A DNA stretch of 57,658 bases from Kiritimatiellota bacterium (GTDB lineage: Bacteria; Verrucomicrobiota; Kiritimatiellia; Kiritimatiellales; Tichowtungiaceae), in NCBI GenBank assembly GCA_014381785.1, contig JACNKZ010000046.1:1-57658 (forward strand), read 5' to 3'. The translations under genes were made by a program, and so were the position numbers. This document shows, in pieces, positions 1 through 7,896 of this stretch (the first letter of the stretch is position 1; each line of letters opens with the position of its first letter). The notes beneath the pieces were generated by a model, which saw nothing but the letters and a program-made list of their open reading frames with translations, had not been told where the DNA came from and searched no databases.

Positions 1-55
1 CTTAAAATCCCTTTTCCGAAAGGGAGTGCGGGTTCGATTCCCGCCCCGGGCACCA
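1..55 (+). tRNA. tRNA-Leu(UAA), 3' part
   Basis: The contig opens inside a tRNA. The first bases form an anticodon loop CTTAAAA with anticodon TAA. A long variable arm follows (stem at 10-24), then a T arm (28-32 pairing with 40-44 around TTCGATT) and the 3' acceptor strand 45-51, discriminator A52 and an encoded CCA at 53-55. The long variable arm and UAA anticodon identify a class II leucine tRNA. The acceptor 5' strand, D arm and half of the anticodon stem are cut off by the contig edge. Confidence 0.88.
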
Positions 56-71
56 CGTTAAGGATCAACCT

Positions 72-1856
72 ATGGACGTCACCACATTGACCCGCAATGA
101 ACCGGAACAGGAACTGATTCAGAAACTGCTGGATGCCGGACAGGAACACCTCTTTGCCGACTGGGACGCGCCCGGCATACAGGATGAAGCCAAGGCTGCA
201 TTTCTGGCCACACTCACGCGCATCGACAGCTCGTATCCCGGCGGGCTGACCGGTTACATCACCAATGCCCGCACCCTGCTCGCCGAAGCCCGGAAGGGTG
301 GAAACCCGTTCGACGGCTTTGTGCCGCACCAGCCCAATACGGTCAGCCTCACCACGTTCGATGCGAACTACGATCATTACGAAGCCCTTGGAAAAAACCA
401 CTTTGGCCAAACCGCCATTGTGCTGGTGGCCGGCGGGCTCGGGGAGCGCCTCGGCTACCCCGGCATCAAACTCGACATTCCTGTCGAAGTAACGGAAACC
501 ACGGCCTACCTCGCGCACTACGCCGCCAACCTCAAAGCAATGGAAGCCCGCATGCAGACCCCGCGCCCCGTGCCGTTCATCATCATGGTCTCCGAAGACA
601 CCGACTCCAAAACCCGCGCCGCGCTCGAAACCAACAACTACTTCGGCCTCAAAAAAGAGCAGATTCACATTCTCAAACAGGAGCTCGTGCCGGCCATTGC
701 CGACAACGACGGGCACCTCGCGCTAAAAGAAAAATACAAACTGGTCCTGAAGCCGCACGGCCATGGCGACGTCCACCTGTTGCTCCACACCAGCGGACTG
801 GCGGCCCGGCTTGAACAACAGGGCATCGAACACCTCGTATTCATTCAAGACACCAACGGACAGGTTTTCAACGCCGTGCCCGCCGCCGTCGGCGCCTCCG
901 TCGAAAAAGGCTTCAACTTCAACTCGATTGCCGTCAATCGCATTCCCGGCGAAGCGGTCGGCGGACTGGCCAAACTGGTGAAAGGCGACACCGAGCTGAC
1001 GCTCAATGTGGAATACAACCAGCTCGACCCGCTGCTACGCGCCACCGTCAGCCCAGAAGGCGATGTGCCGAACGAACAAGGCTTCTCCATGTTCCCCGGC
1101 AACATCAACGTACTGGTCATTCAAGTGGCCTCCTATGTGAAAATTCTCGAGCGCACGCGCGGCATCATCGCCGAATTTGTGAACCCGAAATATGCCGACG
1201 AAACCAAAACCACCTTCAAGAGCCCGACCCGACTCGAAACGATGATGCAGGACCTGCCGAAACTTTTCGGCCCGAACGAGAAGGTCGGCGTTTCTGTGTT
1301 CGACCGGGCCTGGTCCTTCTCGGCCAATAAGAACAACATCGTCGATGCCGCCGCGAAAGCCGCGACCGGCGGCACGCCCGAATCCGCCGCAACGGCCGAG
1401 GCGGACTTCTATCTGGCAGGCCGCACAAAAGTCACCGCCGCCGGCATGACGGTCACAGACGCCGCGACCGAATCGATTCTGGATATTCCCATTGTCCCCG
1501 GCCCGCGCGTGATCCTGCGCCCCTCTTTTGCGCTCACGCTCGATGAAGTGCGCGCCAAAATCTCCGGCGGCTCAATCGCCGGCAATGCCACCCTCGTTCT
1601 CGGCGGAAAAGAGATCTCACTCGAAAACGTCGACATCAGCGACGGCTCCGCGCTGGTTATCCACGCCTGCGACGGCGCGAAGGTGACGGTCAAAGATCTC
1701 AAGGTGGACAACGCCGGCTTCGAACTGACTCCTCTGACCGCTGAAGAGATGGAAAGCGCCGACACGCCTGAATATCTGAAGCTGCGCGGCTACCTCATCG
1801 AAAACCGCGGCGCGCAGATCGTCAAATTCACCGAACCCGGCGAATACACGCTCTAG
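72..1856 (+). CDS. UDP-sugar pyrophosphorylase (UTP-monosaccharide-1-phosphate uridylyltransferase)
   Basis: A 594-residue enzyme expected to make UDP-sugars from UTP and sugar 1-phosphates in the cytoplasm. The uridylyltransferase loop AGGLGERLGYPGIKLD lies near residue 118. FIIMVSEDT, LKPHGHGDVH, FIQDTNGQVFN, NVEYNQLDPLLRA and FPGNINVLV follow in the order seen in the broad-specificity USP enzymes of plants; length and C-terminal beta-helix region also agree. This is not the GalU or GlmU type. The ATG is preceded by AGGA. It begins 16 bases after tRNA-Leu and ends 3 bases from the convergent Fic gene. Plausibly works with the phosphohexomutase at 9.4-10.9 kb, which could supply sugar 1-phosphates. 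Family assignment is firm; substrate range cannot be read from sequence. Confidence 0.88.
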   Translation: MDVTTLTRNEPEQELIQKLLDAGQEHLFADWDAPGIQDEAKAAFLATLTRIDSSYPGGLTGYITNARTLLAEARKGGNPFDGFVPHQPNTVSLTTFDANYDHYEALGKNHFGQTAIVLVAGGLGERLGYPGIKLDIPVEVTETTAYLAHYAANLKAMEARMQTPRPVPFIIMVSEDTDSKTRAALETNNYFGLKKEQIHILKQELVPAIADNDGHLALKEKYKLVLKPHGHGDVHLLLHTSGLAARLEQQGIEHLVFIQDTNGQVFNAVPAAVGASVEKGFNFNSIAVNRIPGEAVGGLAKLVKGDTELTLNVEYNQLDPLLRATVSPEGDVPNEQGFSMFPGNINVLVIQVASYVKILERTRGIIAEFVNPKYADETKTTFKSPTRLETMMQDLPKLFGPNEKVGVSVFDRAWSFSANKNNIVDAAAKAATGGTPESAATAEADFYLAGRTKVTAAGMTVTDAATESILDIPIVPGPRVILRPSFALTLDEVRAKISGGSIAGNATLVLGGKEISLENVDISDGSALVIHACDGAKVTVKDLKVDNAGFELTPLTAEEMESADTPEYLKLRGYLIENRGAQIVKFTEPGEYTL

Positions 1857-1859
1857 CCT

Positions 1860-2963
1860 TCAGAAGTTGATCTGATAATGCGTACTGCGCCCGCCGCCGC
1901 TTGGAATAAGGATCTGTTTCCCAACTAAATCCTGAAGGTCGCGGGTTGCGGTCGGTTTGCTGGTTTTGGCAATCGCGATGTATTTTTTGGCAGACAGGCC
2001 GCCCAGGAACCCTTCGGGCCCCTCCTTGAGCATGCGTTGCAGAACCTTGAGCTGCCGGTCGTTCAGCTGATTGCGAATTCGATCAAACAGCTTCACTTTT
2101 TTGAGGGTAAATTCGATTTCTGCTTCCGCCTGTTCCTGAGCCTGCAAGAGCATACGAACAAACCAGAAAACCCAGTCGGTTATCTCCATGGAATGCTGGG
2201 CTGTCTTGAGCGCGGCATAATAATTGGCCCGCTCCGCATTGATCGCCTTTGACAAGCTGAGCAATGCCGGACGACCCATACTCTGCGACAATGCCTTTTG
2301 AGCAATTGCCCGTCCAATCCGACCATTTCCATCTTCGAATGGATGAATCGATTCAAAATACAGGTGCGCGATAGCCGCCCGAACCGGGGATGGTTTTATC
2401 TCGGATGTTCCTCCCGGAGCCGATTGATTGAACCACTGGACAAAGCGCTTCATCTCGCGGGGAACATCTTTGGACGGCGGAGCTTCATAATGAACCGTCT
2501 CGTATCCGATTGATCCCGAAACAATCACCATCGGTTCTGAGTGCGTCCGCCACCCGCCCGCTTTGACTCGGCGGGTCCCCTTCATCAGCATAGCGTGCCA
2601 TTCGAACAGCATTTTCTGACTCAGCGGCTTTGCGTAGCTGTTCCGCGCATCAATCATGAGTTCAGCAACGCCCTCTGCCCGGCGATCGCCCACCGGTTTC
2701 AATTCTGAATGGAGTCCAAGGTTATTCCTGATCGAGGACATGACATCCGGACGGCTTAACATTTCGCCCTCGATCTCCGAGGTTTTAATCGCCTCGGAAA
2801 CCATCAAATCAATGACAGCATCGGTTTGCAGAGAATCCGGCAGCGCGGTCAGCAGACCGTCAACCCGCCCGGTTTTCTCAGAAAACTGAGACAACAAATC
2901 CTGAACGCCATCCAATTTATAATGGAAGGTCGGCCAATCCTCCCTCTGCCAGTTGTATTTCAT
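1860..2963 (-). CDS. Fic family protein (predicted AMP-transferase) with N-terminal inhibitory helix
   Basis: A 367-residue Fic protein. The catalytic loop HPFEDGNGRIGR (residues 207-218) is complete, with the histidine and the anion/Mg-binding residues present. An N-terminal DUF4172-like segment carries TSEIEG (61-66), matching the (S/T)xxxE(G/N) motif that folds over the ATP site and inhibits such enzymes, so the protein is probably self-inhibited (class II). The C-terminal ~80 residues resemble a winged helix. The start MKYNWQREDWPTF fits the family. Proteins of this type usually transfer AMP to hydroxyl groups of target proteins; no target or antitoxin partner is visible nearby. Downstream, on the far side of its promoter, lies the 171-bp repeat array. 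Confidence 0.88.
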   Translation of the reverse strand: MKYNWQREDWPTFHYKLDGVQDLLSQFSEKTGRVDGLLTALPDSLQTDAVIDLMVSEAIKTSEIEGEMLSRPDVMSSIRNNLGLHSELKPVGDRRAEGVAELMIDARNSYAKPLSQKMLFEWHAMLMKGTRRVKAGGWRTHSEPMVIVSGSIGYETVHYEAPPSKDVPREMKRFVQWFNQSAPGGTSEIKPSPVRAAIAHLYFESIHPFEDGNGRIGRAIAQKALSQSMGRPALLSLSKAINAERANYYAALKTAQHSMEITDWVFWFVRMLLQAQEQAEAEIEFTLKKVKLFDRIRNQLNDRQLKVLQRMLKEGPEGFLGGLSAKKYIAIAKTSKPTATRDLQDLVGKQILIPSGGGRSTHYQINF

Positions 2964-3043
2964 GAGCCGTTTATGTCACCTATTCGGCTCAAAAGAAAGG
3001 ACTATTTGAGCCGATTAGCGCTTTTTATTTGCCTCATATTCGT

Positions 3044-3622
3044 CCAGTCCCAAATTATTCTGCCTCCAAATCATTCTGCCTGTTTTACTCTTGTTTGATT
3101 GCGGCGGAACCCCGAAGGGTCGGGATTAAAAAAGCTGCACCCACCTGATTTTGAGCGCGTTTTGCGGAAGCTCTACCCTGCTGAAGATTAGGCAGAATGA
3201 TTTTTTAGGCAGAATGATGGCAGAGCAAATCCAGTCCCAAATTATTCTGCCTGTTTTGCTCTTGTTTGATTGCGGCGGAACCCCGAATGGTCGGAATTAA
3301 AAAAGCTGCACCCACCTGATTTTGAGCGCGTTTTGCGGAAGCTCTACCCTGCTGAAGATTAGGCAGAATGATTTTTTAGGCAGAATGATGGCAGAGCAAA
3401 TCCAGTCCCAAATTATTCTGCCTGTTTTGCTCTTGTTTGATTGCGGCGGAACCCCGAATGGTCGGAATTAAAAAAGCTGCACCCACCTGATTTTGAGCGC
3501 GTTTTGCGGAAGCTCTACCCTGCTGAAGATTAGGCAGAATGATTTTTTAGGCAGAATGATGGCAGAGCAAATCCAGTCCCAAATTATTCTGCCTGTTTTG
3601 CTCTTGTTTGATTGCGGCGGAG
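3044..3622. repeat. 171-bp direct tandem repeat, about 3.3 copies, MITE-like
   Basis: Copies begin at 3044, 3231, 3402 and 3573. The last two full periods are exactly 171 bp; the first is 187 bp because of a 16-base insertion that duplicates the CATTCTGCCT motif. Each unit starts with AAATTATTCTGCCT and ends with two AGGCAGAATGAT motifs, i.e. inverted termini as in small non-autonomous elements. Units differ at only a few positions, for example around 3118 and 3289. The fourth copy breaks off near 3622. The frames open across it are products of the repeat and show no protein family. The repeat accounts for nearly all of the 710-base gap 2964-3673. Confidence 0.9.
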
Positions 3623-3673
3623 CGCACCCCGCCGTTAGCAGAGTAAACATTCAGTATTTTCCGTGGTGAAAAA

Positions 3674-4564
3674 TCAGGCCCAGAGGTTTTCGGGGTAGAC
3701 GCCGGCGTCGACGAGCGCGCGGATGCCGGCCATGACGTCGGGCTTGTCTTCGGTATAGGTGACGCCCATCCATTTTTCGTTGGAGGGTAAAACGGTGACA
3801 TTCGCTTCGCCGCTTTGGATCAGTCCGTCGACCAGCTCCGGCAGCAGGTATTCGCTTTTCAGCTCCCCGCCGGCCCGCTCCAGAAAGTTGACGAACCCGC
3901 GCTCGAGGAGCTCGAACAGGCGCGGAGTGAAGCCCCAGGTGTTCATGGAGACCATGTCGTCGTCATTCATTTCGCCGCCGGTGTGACGGATGATGCCGTC
4001 GTCCCGGCGTTCAATTTCGAAATACTCTTCAACGGTTACCAGCTTGCCGTTGTGCACATCACAATAACCACGCGCCACACTGCCGTTGGGCGAGAGCGTG
4101 TTTTTGATGTAGAAGCCAACCATCGAAAAGTCGGTGCTGTCGACGTCGGTGTTCATCAGCTGCCGGGCGATCACCTCGAACGTTTCGCGTCCGTAAAAGT
4201 CGTCGGCGTTGATGACGGCGAAGGGAGTTTTCACCACCTCTTTGGCCACGAGAATGGCCTGCCCGGTTCCCCATGGCTTGGTGCGCCCCGTGGGAACAGA
4301 GAATCCTGCCGGTATTTTTTCCAAGGCTTGGAAAACATATTCGACGTCGATCTGCCCTTCGAGCTTGGTGCCGATGGCTTCTTTAAAATCGGCCTCGATG
4401 TCGGGGCGGATGATGAAGACGACTTTGCTAAAGCCGGCGCGGATGGCGTCGTAGACGGAGTAGTCGAGCACGATTTCGCCGGAGGGCCCGACGGGGTCGA
4501 TCTGTTTGAGCCCGCCGTAGCGACTGCCCATGCCTGCGGCCATAATGACTAGCGTCGGTTTCAT
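3674..4564 (-). CDS. NTP transferase domain protein (sugar nucleotidyltransferase-like)
   Basis: A 296-residue protein starting with the nucleotide-binding signature VIMAAGMGSRYGGLKQIDPVG of the sugar nucleotidyltransferase fold; INADDFYGRETFEVI supplies the acidic metal-binding residues near position 110. It probably activates a sugar phosphate, but the substrate is not recognisable. The ATG at 4564 is chosen over the ATG at 4576 because GGAGG lies just before it, and the upstream ATG overlaps that site. One exact copy of the TTCCAA-N3-TTGGAA palindrome is inside the gene at 4319-4333, read as FQALEK. It is transcribed after the UbiA-type gene with a 133-base gap made of short degenerate repeats. 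Confidence 0.75.
   Translation of the reverse strand: MKPTLVIMAAGMGSRYGGLKQIDPVGPSGEIVLDYSVYDAIRAGFSKVVFIIRPDIEADFKEAIGTKLEGQIDVEYVFQALEKIPAGFSVPTGRTKPWGTGQAILVAKEVVKTPFAVINADDFYGRETFEVIARQLMNTDVDSTDFSMVGFYIKNTLSPNGSVARGYCDVHNGKLVTVEEYFEIERRDDGIIRHTGGEMNDDDMVSMNTWGFTPRLFELLERGFVNFLERAGGELKSEYLLPELVDGLIQSGEANVTVLPSNEKWMGVTYTEDKPDVMAGIRALVDAGVYPENLWA
4319..4333. repeat. palindrome TTCCAA-N3-TTGGAA (exact, in coding sequence)
   Basis: Exact copy with centre GGC; the arms extend to TTTTCCAA/TTGGAAAA (4317-4335). It lies inside the nucleotidyltransferase gene and is translated as part of that protein. Confidence 0.9.
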
Positions 4565-4576
4565 TGAAACCTCCAT

Positions 4577-4697
4577 GGAGTATTGGAATGCTGGATTCGT
4601 GGATTAATGGGGTTCACGGCCGAAAATAAAGAGCTGGTTAACGGGAGCTCTCTCCCTTCCAACAATCCAACACTCCGATAATCTATTACTCCAATTC
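4577..4697. repeat. intergenic short-period degenerate repeats (TGGANTAN family)
   Basis: The gap holds runs such as GGAGTATTGGAATGCTGGATT at one end and the complementary type (ATCCAACACTCC) at the other. The unit is roughly 8-9 bases, TGGA followed by A/T-rich bases. The same family fills other gaps at 6911-6960, 16347-16418, 33720-33760, 35475-35505, 36558-36600, 36889-36917 and 52763-52850. Here it abuts the Shine-Dalgarno site of the gene at 3674-4564. Confidence 0.7.
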
Positions 4698-6137
4698 TCA
4701 CAGGCTCCCCCAAACCAAAACGAGAACTCCCAGCAAGCCGAGAATGAGGGTCCGTCCGTCGCGGGCGGCAAATTCGAGCGGGTCGTCGGAAAGCTCGCCG
4801 CTCACGGCGAGCCGCCAGATGCGGGCGATCCAGTAGAGAACCAGCAGGCAGAGCAGCCAGAGCGCGGCGGGGGTGTTGTAGAACTGCACCACTTTTTCGC
4901 TGGTGATGTAGAGGCCCAGCACAAGGACCGAAACGATGCCGGCGGCCACCCCGATGCGGGAGAGCCACGGCAGGTGGCGGGCGTGGTAGCCGCGGCCGCG
5001 CGCGCCGATTTTTTCGGGGTGCGCTTCGAGGGCTTCGCGCAGTTCGGCATAGCGTTTGACCAGTGCGAGGCTGAAGAAGATGGCGATAGAAAAGGCGATC
5101 AGCCATTTGGAGGTGGATACGCCATACGCGGCGGTTCCGGCGAAAATGCGGATGGTGTAGAACCCGGCCAGGGTGAGCACGTCGAGCAGCACCAGCTGCT
5201 TGAGCCGCCAGGAGTAGAAGGTGGTCAGCAGCAGATAGACCAGCAGAATTCCGCTGAAGGCTGCCGGAAGAAGCTGCGCCAGCAGCAGGGAGGAGAGAAT
5301 CAGAAGCGGGACGACGATCGCGGCGGCCAGCAGGCTGAGGTTGCCGGCGGCGAACGGACGGCGGTGTTTGCGCGGGTGGTGCTGATCCGCGTGCAGATCC
5401 ATCAGGTCGTTCACCACATAGATCGAGGAGGCGAGGAAGCTGAAGGCAAAAAACGCGGTCAGCGCCTGGACATACAGCAACGGGGTGGTCAGTTCGTGCG
5501 CGAGCAGCATCGGCAGAAAGATCAGCACGTTTTTCAGCCACTGATGAACGCGCAGGGCTTTCAGCCACGCTTTCCACTTGGGCGGACGATCTTCAAAAAT
5601 TTGAGCCTTCTTGTCGCGCAAGGCGCGGTACACCTTCGCGCAGGGATTCACGGCGATGATTTGTCCGGCGGCTTCCCATACCGCCAGATCGTCGGTGGCG
5701 TTGCCGGCGTAATCGAAGCCGTCCTCGCCAAAGCGGGCGACGAGCGCATCGCGCTTGCGGGAAGATTTCAGGTTGATGATGCCGTCGCTGGCCATCACAT
5801 CCGAAAAAAGGCCGATGTGCTGCGCGACCGCGTTCGCCGGGCCTTTGTCGGAGGCGGTCACCAGAATCAGCTGGCGCCCCTGCTCTTTCTCCTGTTTCAG
5901 GAAACGGAGCAAATCGGGATGATATGGCAGGGCGGCGGGATCGAGCTGAACCTCCTGCGCCACCTTCTGCTTAAAGGAGGCCAAACCGCCCTTCGTCCAG
6001 CCGGGAATGGCCGTCAGCGTTTCGGGGCGGGTACGGACGAGCAGGAGCAGAGCCTGCGCGAAGGTATCGGTTTTCACGAGGGTTCCGTCGAGATCGACGC
6101 ACAGGGGGCGCGGAGTCGTTGTAGAGAATTCAGACAT
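4698..6137 (-). CDS. HAD phosphatase-UbiA prenyltransferase fusion
   Basis: A 479-residue two-domain protein. Residues ~1-190 form a HAD-superfamily hydrolase with nucleophile motif CVDLDGTLV, VTASDKG and GNATDDLAVWEAA. Residues ~195-479 form a polytopic UbiA prenyltransferase with the substrate/Mg motif NDLMDLHADQHHPRKHRRP, close to the NDxxDxxxD-HPxKxxRP pattern of decaprenyl-phosphate phosphoribosyltransferases, and about seven hydrophobic segments. By family, the UbiA half joins an activated sugar phosphate to a polyprenyl phosphate in the inner membrane; the HAD half could dephosphorylate the product. The fused arrangement is known in other bacteria; the substrate here is inferred. The sugar nucleotidyltransferase gene follows in the same direction, suggesting a shared glycan-precursor role. 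Confidence 0.82.
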   Translation of the reverse strand: MSEFSTTTPRPLCVDLDGTLVKTDTFAQALLLLVRTRPETLTAIPGWTKGGLASFKQKVAQEVQLDPAALPYHPDLLRFLKQEKEQGRQLILVTASDKGPANAVAQHIGLFSDVMASDGIINLKSSRKRDALVARFGEDGFDYAGNATDDLAVWEAAGQIIAVNPCAKVYRALRDKKAQIFEDRPPKWKAWLKALRVHQWLKNVLIFLPMLLAHELTTPLLYVQALTAFFAFSFLASSIYVVNDLMDLHADQHHPRKHRRPFAAGNLSLLAAAIVVPLLILSSLLLAQLLPAAFSGILLVYLLLTTFYSWRLKQLVLLDVLTLAGFYTIRIFAGTAAYGVSTSKWLIAFSIAIFFSLALVKRYAELREALEAHPEKIGARGRGYHARHLPWLSRIGVAAGIVSVLVLGLYITSEKVVQFYNTPAALWLLCLLVLYWIARIWRLAVSGELSDDPLEFAARDGRTLILGLLGVLVLVWGSL

Positions 6138-6188
6138 TCGCGTCAGTATTCAGGAGTTGCGGGGGGAGTTCAATCCTGTTTTGGTGAA

Positions 6189-6845
6189 TCAAAAGTCAAA
6201 CCCGCCGATCATTTCCTGCATCTGGATGGAAAGAATATGTTCATGCTCCGGCAGACTGAAGCCCATCAGGATGTAGTTGTCGCGATTCACGCCGGACACC
6301 TTGCACGCCTCATAGCTGAACGACATCCGGCTGCCCTTCGGATGGTCATAATACCAGCCCTTCTTTTCATACGCTGTCCCGGTCGAAAGCGTGGCCTCCA
6401 GCCGGGCGCCTCCCAGCCGGGTCTGCCGAACAGTGCGAACGTTATACAGCGGCATCAACGGGTACTGGGTCGCCACCTCATCCTCCAGCCAGGACATATC
6501 CATCTCGACAAACCGGTCTTCCTTCACCGTAATCAGCAGAAACGCGGCGCTCTCGGAAAACATCAGAAAGCTTTCATAGAAGGTTTCATTCCCGCTGGGG
6601 TGATAGGCCCGGTTCTGATTGTAGATCCGGATCGCCATCTTTTGGATCTCGGTGCACTCCGCCAGACTGATGCGCGCCGGATGGTACAACGTGACCCCGT
6701 CCGGAATATCATACGAGAATCCGAAAAAGCCGAGCGCCGGGTTTTCAATGGTCCCGTCACTCACCCATGCGCTGCGCTGTTCCAAAGCGGTACATCCCGC
6801 CAGCAACAGCGTCAACAAACTGAAAAACATGATTTTACGCGTCAT
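6189..6845 (-). CDS. predicted lipoprotein of unknown function
   Basis: A 218-residue protein with a lipoprotein signal: MTRKIMFFSLLTLLLAGC, where LLAGC is the lipobox and the cysteine (residue 18) the predicted lipidation site. The mature part is alpha/beta in character with no motif I recognise. It lies 51 bases upstream of the HAD-UbiA gene on the same strand and may be co-transcribed. Upstream is low-complexity DNA shared with the divergent trmJ gene. Confidence 0.7.
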   Translation of the reverse strand: MTRKIMFFSLLTLLLAGCTALEQRSAWVSDGTIENPALGFFGFSYDIPDGVTLYHPARISLAECTEIQKMAIRIYNQNRAYHPSGNETFYESFLMFSESAAFLLITVKEDRFVEMDMSWLEDEVATQYPLMPLYNVRTVRQTRLGGARLEATLSTGTAYEKKGWYYDHPKGSRMSFSYEACKVSGVNRDNYILMGFSLPEHEHILSIQMQEMIGGFDF

Positions 6846-6910
6846 TCATTTCCCTCGGGTCTGTTTGTACTGTACCGTTCGCCCCCAGTTTGCTCAAATC
6901 TCAAATAGGC

Positions 6911-7016
6911 CGAAGAATAGTGGAAGATTGGAGTATTGAACCCTGAACATTGTATATTGGTTATTCGTTAGTTAAACCCTGAGCCCTGAACTCTGAGCCC
7001 TGAGCCCTGAACATTG
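6911..7016. repeat. low-complexity repeats upstream of trmJ
   Basis: Two types meet here: TGGANTAN-like units (6911-6930, with GGTTATTCGTTA at 6958-6969) and then a stretch built from CCCTGAGC and CCCTGAAC units (about 6975-7013). The second stretch runs into the TTG used as the trmJ start. Confidence 0.7.
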
Positions 7017-7778
7017 AACCCACTCGAAAACATCCGAATTGTACTGGTTGAACCGCAGAGCTCCGGCAACATCGGCTCCATCTGCCGGGTCATGATGAAT
7101 ATGGGAATGACCGACCTTGCGGTGATCAACCCGCATGAGCGGCACGACTGGGATGAGGCCCGCCGCCTCGCCTGCCACGCCGACACCGTGCTCGACGCCC
7201 GCAAAACTTTCCAGACCTTGGAAGAAGCGATTGCCGACTGCACCGTTGTCGCCGGCACCAGCGCGCGCACCGGCCTCCACCGCGACCACGCCGGTCTGCC
7301 GCGCGAAATCGCTCCCATCGTTCTGGACTCCGCCGCGCACCACAAAGTCGCCCTGGTTTTCGGCCGCGAAGACTCCGGATTGACCAAAGAAGAGCTCGCC
7401 GTCTGCACGCACATCATCAACATCCCCTCCAGCGAGATCTACCGCTCCCTCAACCTCTCGCACGCCGTCATGATCTGCTGTTATGAAATTTTCCTGCTGG
7501 CGGGCGATCCGAGCTACCGGCCGCCGGAAGAACGCTCGCCGGAAACCAGCGTGGAAATGCGCGAGCGGGTTTACGCGCGCTGGGAAGAAATGATGATTGA
7601 AACCGAATTCTGTCAGCCGCAAAAACTCGAACACATGATGCTCGGCCTGCGGCGCATCTTCAGCCGCGGCAAACTCACCGACAACGACGCACGCATCCTG
7701 CTGGGCCTCGCCCAGCAATCCCTCTGGGTCTGCGATCAGTGGAAAAAAGAAAAGGAACGCGGCGACGAGCCGATATAG
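7014..7778 (+). CDS. trmJ: TrmJ-type tRNA (cytidine/uridine-2'-O-)methyltransferase
   Basis: A 254-residue SpoU/TrmH-family (SPOUT) methyltransferase. IRIVLVEPQSSGNIGSICRVM at the N-terminus, LVFGREDSGLTKEEL (SAM-binding knot) and IPSSEIYRSLNLSHAVMI are the three family motifs; the C-terminal ~90-residue helical extension is as in TrmJ, which methylates the 2'-O of position 32 in the anticodon loop of tRNAs. The only start giving the conserved N-terminus is TTG at 7014, which lies at the edge of a repeat stretch with no clear Shine-Dalgarno. A near-palindrome (one mismatch) at 7209-7223 encodes FQTLEE. The next gene downstream is tRNA-Met. Confidence 0.88.
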   Translation: MNPLENIRIVLVEPQSSGNIGSICRVMMNMGMTDLAVINPHERHDWDEARRLACHADTVLDARKTFQTLEEAIADCTVVAGTSARTGLHRDHAGLPREIAPIVLDSAAHHKVALVFGREDSGLTKEELAVCTHIINIPSSEIYRSLNLSHAVMICCYEIFLLAGDPSYRPPEERSPETSVEMRERVYARWEEMMIETEFCQPQKLEHMMLGLRRIFSRGKLTDNDARILLGLAQQSLWVCDQWKKEKERGDEPI

Positions 7779-7822
7779 CCTTGAACCGCGCCGCCGGTCA
7801 GACTATCTTCTCTCCTCTTTCC

Positions 7823-7896
7823 GGGCCTGTAGCTCAGTCGGTCAGAGCAGGAGACTCATAATCTCTTGGTCGGGGGTTCAAGTCCCTCCAGGCCCA
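7823..7896 (+). tRNA. tRNA-Met(CAT)
   Basis: A full cloverleaf can be drawn. The acceptor GGGCCTG (7823-7829) pairs with CAGGCCC (7889-7895). It has a GCTC/GAGC D stem, anticodon loop CTCATAA with anticodon CAT, T loop TTCAAGT and discriminator A7896. No CCA is encoded (TAC follows), unlike the other two tRNAs in the window. CAT could also be an isoleucine tRNA with modified C34; sequence alone does not settle this. Confidence 0.9.

Noticed and set aside
3044-3622. Possible CRISPR array
   Set aside because: The 171-bp period is a contiguous tandem repeat without short repeats and unique spacers, and no cas gene is present.
3815-6908. Long open frames on the plus strand (3815-4552 and 4974-6908)
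   Set aside because: They are antisense to the nucleotidyltransferase, HAD-UbiA and lipoprotein genes, show no family motifs, and arise from high G+C third positions.
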